Positions 46,847-57,900 of a stretch of 64,000 nucleotides of DNA are shown one piece after another (positions within the stretch are counted from its first letter, which is position 1; every line of letters begins with the position of its first letter). The notes below the pieces were generated by a model. It did no database searches. It was not told the origin of the DNA and saw nothing but the letters and a program-made list of their open reading frames with translations. Source of the DNA: Cryptomeria japonica (Eukaryota; Streptophyta; Pinopsida; Cupressales; Cupressaceae); assembly GCF_030272615.1 (NCBI RefSeq), contig NC_081414.1:205001-269000 (forward strand), read 5' to 3'. The translations under genes were made by a program, and so were the position numbers.

Positions 46847-47765
46847 AGATTAAGATTCAATAAGGGAAAAATATTTTATTTATGATAAGGTTTGAATTAG
46901 AGTTATGGTTGGGGTTTAATTTGGGCTATATCTAAAAATAGAGTTAGGGTTAAATTGGGGTTAGCATTAATTTCAAGCTAGGGTTTAAACAATGTTAGCA
47001 TTAGGTTTAAATTAGGGTTAGATTCAATGTTGGACTAGGGTTAAACTTAGGGTTAGAATAAGAATTAGAGATAAGATTTGGATTATGGTTAAATTAGGAT
47101 GAGGTTTCGATGGGTTAGGGCTAAGATTAAGGTTAGTGTTCAACTTGAATTGTGGCTTAATAAGTGTTAAAGTTAGGATTCATTTAAATTAGGATTAACA
47201 TTCAATTAAGGTTATCAATATAATTTATTTATGTTTAGGGTTTAATTAGTGTTAGAGTTAGGGGTATGATTCAATTAAGTTAGGATTTAGTTAGGGTTAG
47301 GGTAAAATTATGGTTAGGGTTCAAAAAGAGTTGATGTTATAGTTCAATTACTGTTAAGGTTAGAATTAGAATTAGAAATAAGAGCTTCAATTATGGTTAG
47401 GATTCAATCAGGGTTTTAAGAGAAATCTTCAAGTTAGGGTTAGGGTTAGGGTTCAAATAAGGTTAGGATTAAGTTTTAGTTATGATTATGGTTTGAATAT
47501 TATTAAGGTTAATATTAGGGTAGTAAGGCTAGAGTTAGGGTTAATGTTAGATTAGGGTTCAATAAGAGTTAGGGCTAGGGCTCAATTAGGGTAGGGTAAA
47601 ATTATGGTTATAAAAAAAATATGTGAGTTAGGGTTAATATATGGTTAGGGTTTAAATAGGGTTAGTGTCTAGATTCAATTTCTAGGGTTAGATTTAATAT
47701 TAGATAAGGGTTAAGGCTAGGGTTAGACTTAGAATTGGATATATGGTTAGGGTTAGGTTTCAATA
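46847..47765 (+). repeat. Degenerate telomere-like array, G-rich
   Basis: TTAGGGTTAGGG words with drift, continuing the array interrupted at 36269 by the LINE. No gene is seen. Confidence 0.88.
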
Positions 47766-48035
47766 TATATCGCATATATTAAACCTAATATTTATATATA
47801 AGTAGATCATAGTAAATCAAATGTTAAATATTTATATTTTGAGTTTTCCTTCAAGTAGGCTAAGTGATTTATTAAACCATTTAATGTCAATTTTATTACA
47901 ATCAACTCTCTACTATTAAATAGTATAATGAATAACTAACTAATATGTAGTAAAAAAGTGATTTTCTTATAAAGAAAAATAATTTCCTCTATAGAATGTT
48001 ATATCAAACATAAAATTGACATTAAGATCAAGGTT
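47766..48035 (+). repeat. AT-rich spacer of the telomere-like higher-order repeat
   Basis: Matches 49363-49530 in order: CTAATATTTATATATAA, AAATCAAATGTTAA, then GATTTATTAAACCATTT here against GATTTATTGAACCATTT there. Confidence 0.7.
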
Positions 48036-49330
48036 ATGTTTAAATTAAGGTTACCTTGTTAGTATTAGGGTTAATAATATTAGGGGCATATTTAACATAT
48101 TTAGAGTTAAAATTAGAATTAAGGTTAGTGTTAAGGTTAGGATTTAATATTGTATCCCCAATCCAACCCTCATTATTTTAAAGTCTCACATGTGTTGGGT
48201 TAGGATTAGAGTTTGAGTTAAATTAAAGTTTGGGTTGAAGTTAGAGATAGGGTTTAAATAGGGGTTTCAATTAAGGTTAGAGTAGTGTCAAGTTAATGTT
48301 AGGGTTCTAGGATAAATATTGAGGTCAAGGTCAAGGTTATGGTTGGGGTTAGAGTTTAATTAGGGTTGGGGTTACAATTTGAATAGGGTTAAATTAGGGT
48401 AAGGTTTTAATAAGGGTATAAAGTCTCACATGTGTTGGGTTAGGATTAGAGTTTGAGTTAAATTAGAGTTTAGGTTGAAGTTAGCGATAGGGTTTAATTA
48501 GGGGTTTCAATTAAGGTTAGAGTAGTGTCGAGTTAATGTTAGGGTTCTAGGATAAATATTGAGGTCGAGGTCAAGGTTATGGTTGGGGTTAGAGTTTAAT
48601 TAGGGTTGGGGTTACAGTTTGATTAGGGTTAAATTAGGGTAAGGTTTCAATAAGGGTAAGTGCTAGGATTAAGGTCAGTGTTCAATTTTAATTGTGGATT
48701 AATAAGTGTTAAAGCGTTCGTTTAAATTAAGATCAACATTCAATTATGGTTATCGATAGAGTTTAATTATGGTTAGGATTTAATTAGTGTTAGAGTTAAG
48801 GTTATGATTCAATTAAGTTAGGATTTAGTTAGGGCAGGGTAAAATTATTGTTAGGGTTCAAATAGAGTTAATGTTATAGTTCAATTGGGGTTAAGGTTAA
48901 AATTAGATATTAGAGTTTCAATTAGGGTTAGGTTCAATTAGGGTTTTAAGAGAAATATTCAAGTCAAGGTTAGGGTTTAATTATGGTTTGAATATTATTC
49001 AGGTTAATATATATCAATAAGGTTAGGGTTAGGGTTAATGTTAGATTAGGGTTTAATAAAAGTTAGGGCTATGGTTCAATTGCAGTCAGGGTAAAATCAT
49101 GGTTAAGGTTAGAGATTAATTTATATGGTTAGGGTTAAGGTTTAGAATTAGAATTAAATATAAGATTAGGGGTAGGGATAAATTAGTATTAGGCTCAATG
49201 TTACATTAGGTTTAAATAGGGTTAGAGTCTAGATTCAATTTGAGTTAGTTTTAATATTAGATAAGGATTAAGATAAGAGTTAGAATTAGAATTATAGGTA
49301 TGATTAGTATTAGATTTCAATAAAGATTAA
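48036..49330 (+). repeat. Degenerate telomere-like array with a 240-bp tandem duplication
   Basis: TTAGGG-type words throughout. Copies at 48181-48420 and 48421-48660 begin AAGTCTCACATGTGTTGGG and differ at few bases, so this part was duplicated recently. Confidence 0.88.
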
Positions 49331-50011
49331 CTTGAAAACATTTATTTTTTAGAAAATAAATATCACATATATTAAGTCTAATATTTATATATAATTATAT
49401 CATTACAAATCAAATGTTAATTATTTATATTTTGAATTTTCTTTCAAATCGTCTAAAAGATTTATTGAACCATTTTATGTTAATCTTATTATAATCAACT
49501 CTTTACTATTATTTATGATTATTAAATATTTTCAAATTTAATCTCTCACATACTTAATTTTTTCAAAATATAAATATACCGATTAACATAATTAAACAAA
49601 TAAACTTTAACTAAATGAAAACATAACTCAAGAAGAAAGAAGATGACGACTTCACAATATTCTCAAGCATAAACTACATAACAACGCTCTCTTTTTCCAA
49701 ACCAACTACCTATATCGTTGTTAATATATTTTTCTATCGTCATAATTGTTAATTTAGACAATTATGATGAAAATAAAATTATTTTTTATTAATTTTATTT
49801 TATTTTTACGCCGAAGGCGTCTCTTTATATGAGATGCACCGGCTAACTTTCAAAATCAATGGTGGACGTTCACGGATAGACAATGCAAGACGATTGCACT
49901 ACACACAACCATTAGATATTTTCTGCCAATATTTTCACTTTTTCCTATATTGAAAGACAACTTGATTGACATATCTCAAATCACATTTGTTTGTTAGTTG
50001 ACTTGCAAAGG
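49331..50011. other. AT-rich spacer and unassigned DNA
   Basis: 49363-49530 is a second copy of the spacer at 47766. The remainder to 50011 shows no gene. Confidence 0.45.
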
Positions 50012-50047
50012 ATTCCAGGAGAAGACCCACTTCTTCTTTGGATCACA
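50012..50047 (+). pseudogene. Serine carboxypeptidase-like exon fragment
   Basis: Reads PGEDPLLLWIT on the plus strand, matching the N(P)REDPLLLWLTGGPG motif of plant serine carboxypeptidase-like proteins. About 30 of 36 bases agree with the minus-strand fragment at 51077-51190. The match stops before the GGPGCSS part, so this is a short relic. Confidence 0.4.
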
Positions 50048-50420
50048 ACACCAACTCATCTTTGAATGCGCAATACAAAACTTGACTGCAGAGAGACTCT
50101 TCACCAGGAAATACACACTAGTCATTCAAGGTAGACTATCTCAATAACCCACTGATTACAGTTAATCACAGAAAGCATCATCCTAACCTTTTCAACATTC
50201 AAGGTTTAGTCTGCAAGAGATAATTACTCCCGTCTTTTTATTTTTGTTTATGGCTGCCCCTTCAACAAAATATAATGATCCATACGCAGATCGTATACAA
50301 CAATGTATATTGTCCCAAAGTAATGTTTCCAGAGCATGCTATGAGTTACATGGTTATGTGACTTCATTGGTAGAGCTTTAACTTGGCTACCTCTAGCAAT
50401 CTTTTGGTTAATGATATATT

Positions 50421-50520
50421 CATTGCAGGAAATCTAGGGAATTTTACTCATCTAGGTATTCATTGCAGGAAATCTAGGGGATTTTACTCATCTAGGTATT
50501 CATTGCAGGAAATCTAGGGA
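50421..50520 (+). repeat. 40-bp tandem repeat, 2.5 copies
   Basis: Unit CATTGCAGGAAATCTAGGGA followed by ATTTTACTCATCTAGGTATT. One base differs between copies. Confidence 0.9.
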
Positions 50521-51076
50521 ATTATTTTTTTTCTTTTTGTGAGGTTTGAGAGGGCTAGCTCATCTACTTTCCAATGCCCAAAACTCTGTACATAGGCAAC
50601 AACGGGTAGTTAATGATGCTGCAATAATATTATTGTTACTTTCTATTGCCCGTTTCTTTTTTTCCTTTTCTTTGTTTGAGGCATTTTGCAGGCGAAGGAA
50701 GGCAGCTCGAACAAAGATTTTTTTGTTGCCAATACCCAAATGAATTCATGGAATTTTGCTATAACATTCTATATAAGATGCTCGAGTGAGATCAAACTTA
50801 AGTGGATCTAAAAGGACACAAAATCCAAACCAAATTTTGGTTTTTATTTATTTTGAAATAAATTCAATAATCAAAATTGAAACAATACAAAAATAATAAT
50901 CTAAACTGATTGACGTTCATCAAGCTCTTAATCATGAAACAAACATTAAAGAATACAACATATCTATACTTAAAATCCACTAATGTCTGGTTTTCAACTT
51001 TTTAAAAGGAAGCATTGAAATAATCTAGATAAATTGTATATTCTTAGAATCCAAAGAAAATCTATGGTAAAGAAAT
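50521..51076. other. Unassigned DNA
   Basis: No recognised protein or repeat; the short frame 50546-50743 has no motif. Confidence 0.3.
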
Positions 51077-51190
51077 CTAACCAATCTCATAGATAAATCC
51101 ATTGAAGCTTGAACACCCTGGACCTCCTGTGAGCCAAATAAGAAGTGGGTCTTCTCTTGGATTCGTTTGTCCGTTGAAAAATATTAACAT
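51077..51190 (-). pseudogene. Serine carboxypeptidase-like exon relic
   Basis: The minus strand reads [20 protein letters not shown] and on to FIYEIG, the conserved oxyanion and substrate region of plant serine carboxypeptidase-like acyltransferases and proteases (family S10). After EIG comes GTTAG, a possible splice donor, and an in-frame stop. The upstream open frame (to 51328) does not match the family, and no other exon was found. This is probably a captured or decayed exon. The catalytic Ser, Asp and His regions of the family lie outside it. Confidence 0.6.
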
Positions 51191-51334
51191 CTTCAAAGGA
51201 TAAAGAAAGGGGTGTTTTTGCCAGATGTTGACATTATAGATACCTTGGTGTGCATGTATGTAAAATGTTGCCATGTGCCAAGATGTTAATTGTTTCCATG
51301 TCCAAGTGTATAACATCGACATAGGCACAAAATA

Positions 51335-52838
51335 AATTGTTTTAATTTCTTCTCCAGTAGCATCAAAACAATAATTTTGATTAATTTGGAATTAAGAATT
51401 AAGAAAATTATAAAAATAGTTTACTTTAGGATAGGAGAAATTTTCTACTTCTATACAATCTTCTAGACATAATTAATACCCAAATTCATGAATAAATAAA
51501 AAATCATAAATAAAACAAAATGATTTAGAGTTTGGGTTCCATGTAAATGTTTATATATTCTATTCCTAAAGTGTTCACATTTATTTTCACCCGCACTTAC
51601 TTTATATTTTAATTTTTACTTTTATAAAATATATTATATTCTTATTTTATTTAAATAATTATAAATGTTTGTAATAAATTTATTTTATGATAAGATTAAT
51701 TATTAAATTATTTAAACATTATAATTATTTTATGATAAAGAGGAAGGAAGAGAAAAACACAAATAAATTTTAATTTCTAATAGATCACAATCTCCCGAGT
51801 TTGCCACTAAATAAATTTTTATGGGAGACATAACTCTGTGTGAAAAGAGAGAGCATTAAGTGGTCTATCACTAACCAACTCCCACTACCCTAGCAACCTA
51901 TGCTTCTTCCTGAGCATGGGTAACCTCTTTTTATGGACTAGACTATACTGGCATTCCAAATACCTGACTCAGTCTCCCACAACAACACGATGTGAAAAGA
52001 ACAATTCAGAGGCACTTTCATAAGGGTTTGTTATTGGGCTTCTAATAAATGCCAACATATGCCAACACATCCCTCTCTCATATGCCAAATTATTATTATT
52101 ACTAATTCTTTTTTTAATATTATTAAATTTTGATATACTTTAATTTTGAATTTAGATTTAAGTTTGAAATTTATTTTAATGCTTTATGTTCTTTTTATGA
52201 AATTACAAATAATAAGTAAATATTAAAATTGATTTAATCACTTTCTTATTCTCTTCATCTCTCTTTGTCTCTTCTATTTTGGAAGCAGATAGACTTTACA
52301 CCACATTATCTATCCACCATTATGGATGTATATTTGACAACATTTAATATTGAATTAAGACCTTTCCACTTGATTACAATGAAATTGGGTGGCAATGCCA
52401 GTTAATTCTTGCAAGTAAGCCTTTCTCAATTGAACTAGATCATGTGTTCCACCTAGATAAGTAGCGGATTTAAAATTTCACTTAGATATTTTATGTCAAG
52501 CACTGGAATAAATGGCCTTATCAAGATCAATAACTTAGTCTTTTTCAACATTTATCAAATATGCTTACTTGTATTCTCATATTAACTATGATTTTTTTGC
52601 AAGAAGAGTGGTATAGATATAACATCAATAAAAGATCAATGTCTTGACGAGTAGAAAACAATTAGTGAAAAAAAGTAGGTATAAAATAAAATAGAAAAAA
52701 AACAAATGAATAATGATCCAATTACTTTAGACATAGTAATCATCTTGCACATCTCTCCTTAAACATGGACTGTCAATCTGTGTTGTCAGTTGATTCGATT
52801 AATATAGTGAATGTGAAATATTCCAATATAAGAATATT
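51335..52838. other. AT-rich intergenic DNA
   Basis: No coding motif, tandem array or element end was recognised. Confidence 0.4.
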
Positions 52839-52879
52839 GTGGTAAAAAATTACCATAATTATTATATTAGAAATAATAT

Positions 52880-53540
52880 TTCCTCTTTCTCTTGCACATT
52901 TCATATCTCTTGTTTTCTATCTACATCTCTTTGTTTCCCAAGCTCCTTATCCCCCTCGTACTTCTCTATATCTCTTTCTATCCATATCTCTAACTCTAAC
53001 TCCCTATCTCTATTCCCATCCCTTTCTATGGTCTCTCTCTCTCTCCTCTCTACCTCTTTCAATATATATCTTTCTCTATCTCTATCTCCCTATATATATA
53101 TCTCCTTATCTCTCCATCCCTTTCCCTACCCCTCTCTATCTCTTTTCATATCCCTCTCTATCTCTCTATGTCACCCTCTATCTCTTTATGTCACCCTCTA
53201 TCCATATCTCTTTGTCCCTCCCTCTCCCTCTCCCTCTCCCTCTTTATAGATTGAGCTATCTCTCTACCTATTTCTCTCCCTCTCTCCCTCTTCTACACAT
53301 CTCTCTCCATTTCTCTCCACCCCCCCCTCTCTCTCTCTCTCTCTCCTCTCTACCTCTTTCAATCTATATCTTTCTCTACCTCTATCTCCCTATATATCTC
53401 TCCTTATCTCTCCATCTCTTTCCTTACCCCTCTATATCTCTTTTCATATCCCTCTCTATCTCTCTATGTCACCCTCTATCCATATCTCTTTGTCCCTCCC
53501 TCTCCCTCTTTATAGATTGAGCTATCTCTCCCTTTCTACA

Positions 53541-53635
<95 letters not shown>

Positions 53636-54199
53636 ATCCTTTGCCTATCTCTCCCTTTCTCTCCATCCCTCTCTCTATATGCCCCTCTCTATCTTTCCCC
53701 TTATCTCCCTTCCTTTGTGTATCCTTATCCCTCTATCTATTTCTCTATTTCCTCCTCTCTCTCCCTTTCTCTTCCCATATATATCTCCATTTCTCCCATT
53801 CTCTTCTCTTATATCTCTATGTCTCCATCTCTATTTGTTTTCCTCTCTATCACTTTTCCTCCCTCTCCCTATATCTCTTTACATTTTTATATCTTTATCA
53901 CTATATCTAACCATTTATATATCTCTCTCTATCTCTTCCTTTGGACCTCTTCCTCTATCTCTTTAGCTCTTCCTCACGATAGCCCTATTTGTCTCTATTT
54001 TTATCTCTCCGTCTACCTCTCTATCTATTTATCAACTTCTATCCCTCTATCTTGATCTCTATGTTTTTCTTCTTCTCTCCCATTCTATTTCTAGACATCT
54101 CTCTCTCCATATATCCATATCTCTTTTATCCCCTAGCTTTATCTCTCCATACTTATTCTTACACATTTTCATTCATCTATATCTCATTATCTCTACACA

Positions 54200-54231
<32 letters not shown>

Positions 54232-54340
54232 TCCATCTTCCTCTCTATCTATATCCTTATACATTTACATCTCTCACTCGTCCCCCCTTCTCTCTCTTGT
54301 TATCCCTATCTCTCCCTCTATCCGTATTGCAAACATAGCA
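52880..54340. repeat. TC-rich satellite with 300-bp duplication
   Basis: CTCTCTATCTC-type words over 1.4 kb. Blocks starting at 53041 and 53341 repeat at an offset of 300 bases, for example CTCTACCTCTTTCAAT then TATAGATTGAGCTATC. Open frames are by-products of simple sequence. Confidence 0.92.
53543..53632. repeat. Pure (TC)45 run
   Basis: Uninterrupted dinucleotide repeat, about 1.3 kb upstream of the calcineurin B-like start codon. Confidence 0.93.
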
Positions 54341-54599
54341 TGAGCTTATTGGTAATTAAGCTTTATTATCTTCATGATTTCGAGTATTTTATTTTAGTCA
54401 TGTTTACATCCATGTAAGTGAATGCATTGTTGATTTTAAGCTATCACTTCTCCATTGAGATCTATGTTTTATAGATAACATCATTTTCTAAATGACCTAC
54501 CAATTCACTGCACTTACTATAAAATTGTATGTAAAAACTGGACCAAAATATTTTCTAATTGACCTTTCACACCAATTCGGCGTACCCATTGCACACCAA

Positions 54600-54942
54600 G
54601 GTGCAATTGCTAGTAGTATATCTCTTTAAACTATAAGGCAATGTAGACGGAGCTAATATTCTAGCACTTGCAACTACTAAATCTCACAAAAATGAACCTT
54701 CCATGCCCAAACCCTGTTCCAAAGCTACCATTTTCGCACAGGCTGCATCGTATAGAAAGTTTGGGACTGCAAGGCGGAGGTAATATTTTATTGGTAACCG
54801 CGGCGCACAACGGCTGATCCAAATGGGTGGCTGATATTATTTCCTCCACGTCAGCGGTTCGAGTCTTCCTCGTGTTAAGCTGTGTCTCACACTATCCTAT
54901 CATCTGCGGTGCGAGTGGAGCAAAGGAAGTGTGCATACAGAG
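54600..54942 (+). promoter_or_regulatory. Probable promoter and 5' UTR of the calcineurin B-like gene
   Basis: The region before the ATG is less AT-rich than its surroundings. It contains CCACGTCAG near 54846, an ACGT-core element of the kind bound by plant bZIP factors. The transcription start cannot be placed from sequence alone. Confidence 0.35.
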
Positions 54943-57900
54943 ATGGGCAACACGTCAAGTATGCTTACTCAGTATGACATCGAGGAGGTCCAAGAGCACT
55001 GCAATAACATGTGTATGTTGATATTTCGTTTGAATCTCGTGGGTCACTCATGATTTTGTTTTTGGTGTTTCTAAATTGTCTTTCATTATATTTACCAATT
55101 TAATTTTTAAATCAACAAAATTTCCAGAATTTTGGTCCCTTACTTTAACATTTTCTAGGGTTTTGATGGAACGTTTGTTGGGTTTTTGATATGAGAAACT
55201 CTCAGAGAGATTCAGATCTCCTTTAGCAAAGAGAACCTTAAATTCTGTCAAATTTGCTGCCTAGAAATATCAATCAGCTCTAGACCGAATTTTTTTTGGG
55301 CAACCTGAAACTTTTTATTTCATATCGGTTGGAATCTATGCAAATTAAAAGAAAAACTTAGCAGTTTCCGAGGACTTTAAATATGTCTATACTTTAGCGA
55401 TGAAATGAATTGTTAAATTGAATTGTGCCTTTGAAGCTTGTTTATGTTTGGGGTCAGTTCAATTTGGCGGAAATAAATATTTTTGTTAGGGTATTTGAAA
55501 TTTCTCGTAAGTGTTGAATTTATTACAAAAAAATTGAATATCATAGAATTTCGAACATTATCCTGTCGAGCTTTTTTGGGTTGCTTCTGCTGCTATCGCC
55601 TTTTCTGTGTTAAATTTATCTTATTTGTGCCGAATTTATTTTCGGTTGTATTTTTTTAATTTTCTCTCTGATTGGCGGGAATATTTTTATAGGTCATTTT
55701 AACTTCTATTTAGTTTTGGTTAATCATGGGCTACTTTCGATGATAAAATTAGTTACATGTTAAATTTTATGAATTTTTAATTTCTGGAGTTTGGGTTTAA
55801 AATGTGGCCACGAGTACAAGCCGAGACTAGTTCTTAATGCCATTGGAATTTTGCTATTTGAAGCCTAGTTAGTACGGTTTATATTCTATTAATCTAAGGT
55901 TTATTTAGGTTTGATTCTGAATTACTAATTAATTAATATAGAGTAATGGAGATACAATTTTTTTTTTTGATCGGTAAATAGGATTGAATTACTTAGTCAT
56001 AAAAAATAAATCTTTCAGTTTTCAAAAAAAGCTTCGAAAGTGTCTGTGCATTATCAACAATGTCTGTTCTATCTAAACCAGCATTGTCCTATCACACATT
56101 ACTACCCTCTCCATATCATGGTTCCAGATTTACATAGTTTTAAACACAAAATAGGTATAAACAAAATGCGCTTAGAACAGAACAAGCTCCATATTCATGG
56201 AGCAGAGATTATCAGAACAAGCTCCATATTCATGGAGCAGAGATTATCTGCTTGCCTTTCCTGCTGGACGCCTCGGCCTGCTCCGTATCTTCTTCCTCAT
56301 CCTCAATGTCATTGTCGTGTTCCTTGGGAGGAAAACCAATCCACAGTGTGCGCTTAGACTGCCTTTTCCTCACCTTTCTTGGCCGGCCCCTCTTACAATC
56401 GGTTGGTGTGGAGCTTCCTGATTGGGAGGGTTTGAACTCCATGCCTCCCCACTTTGACATCCCCATCCTCAACTCCTGCATCTCCCACGACCTCATAAAT
56501 TCCTTGACACCGTGTAAGCCTATTTGTGCAGCGGTGCGTCTGGCCTCTTTGTTACAATTAGCGCTCCAAAGGAAGTATGGGCGCAATGGGGGTTTGAAGT
56601 CACTTGTTTATAACCATGCACCATTCGGGCACACAAATCCTACACCATCTCTAGTCATGCGAAGGAAACTATCCAGGCTGCCACACCATTCTTCTCGCAC
56701 ACACCCTCGGATTAACCATTCGGCCTGGTCTTTACTCTCTAGTTCTAAACACCAAGCAGCGAACATGGAGGCGACTTCGATGGTCGTCCGATACTTGAAC
56801 TCCCCCCGCATGTATTCATCACCCAACACTATCTTCACGCGCATAAGAAAAGTCTGTTCTTCGAAGAGGAAAATGTTGGACAGCCTCTCATCTGAAATCG
56901 GACCCCAAAACGTCATCATTGATCGTGAAGCTTTGAGGGAGAAGTTTGGTTCCATGCTTCCGACTTTGCTTCCCGTTCGTCATGGATTTGTTTATGATGA
57001 GTACATACCCAGCGTCTTCTGGATTATTTAGCTTTCGTGTGTGGCTTGCCAAAGAAACTATCCCCACCAACTTTGCATTCTATCGAGGACAATTAATGCA
57101 CTGTTGCCTCGAGGCGAGGCGGAGTTAATATGGGAGACGTTGTCTTCATCCACTTGTGCGTGTAGGTGAATAACACCGCCACCTTCTTGCCTTGCCTTCC
57201 CAGTTTGAAACTGCCGTCACAATCCATGTCAAGTTGAGGTGACATTGTATCAACTCGCATCCATGCTGGCCGTCTTCCTATCCTTCGCATTAATGTCTCC
57301 TGCTCACCCGTCTTTCCATGGCAAAAGTTGGCAGGAATGAAAATACATTTTCTAACCGTTGGGAGTAATCACCTCCCACTTGACTTCACCAAATTGAAGA
57401 TCGAAAGCTCGGTTGGCACATTCATTAGCTTCTTTATTCCCCGCTCTTAAAGTATGGGAGATTTTGAAACTTTGAAAATTATTGAGGATGCTTCTAATCC
57501 ACTTAACCTCCTTATCAATCCTCCAATTCTGAGTCTCACCTCGGATTAAAGCCTGCGTTATGAATTGAGAGTCACCCTGTAGATGAATCCTCTCAACCCC
57601 TAATCTTTCCCTACCTGAATTGCCAGTGAAGCGGCTTTCACCTCCGCTTCATTGTTTGTGCCTTGAGGTAGACGTTGTGCACATCTAGCTAGTATCACCC
57701 CCTTGCAATCCTTGGCAACATACCCCGCACTTGATGGTCCTGGATTACCTCAGGATGTGCCATCAAAGTTGACCTTAATCCAATCCGGTTCCGGTGGTAA
57801 CCAGGTAGTAGGAATTGTTGTTGCTTTAGGAGGATTAGCCCTCAAAGACCCATTAACGGGTTATGGAGATACAAAATTTGCCTGAATGGGTTTAATGGAT

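Larger units (their letters stand above)
55958..57862 (-). mobile_element. 5'-truncated LINE in intron 1, 12-bp target-site duplication
   Basis: ATGGAGATACAA occurs at 55946-55957 and 57863-57874. The element ends on the minus strand in a run of 11 A (11 T on the plus strand at 55958-55968), preceded by CCGATC. It begins inside an RNase H domain, so most of the LINE is missing. It lies antisense to the host gene. A second reading segment follows the RNase H. Confidence 0.88.

Noticed and set aside
34200-49330. True telomere or chromosome end
   Set aside because: The repeats are highly degenerate, lie inside the window with unique DNA on both sides, and change orientation.
52839-54417. Several Ser/Leu-rich open frames of more than 100 residues
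   Set aside because: By-products of the TC-rich satellite; frames shift freely and match no family.
56252-57031. Plus-strand open frame of 259 residues in intron 1
   Set aside because: It is the antisense of the LINE open frame at 56230-56955, which has the better amino-acid composition and lies in line with the RNase H on the same strand.
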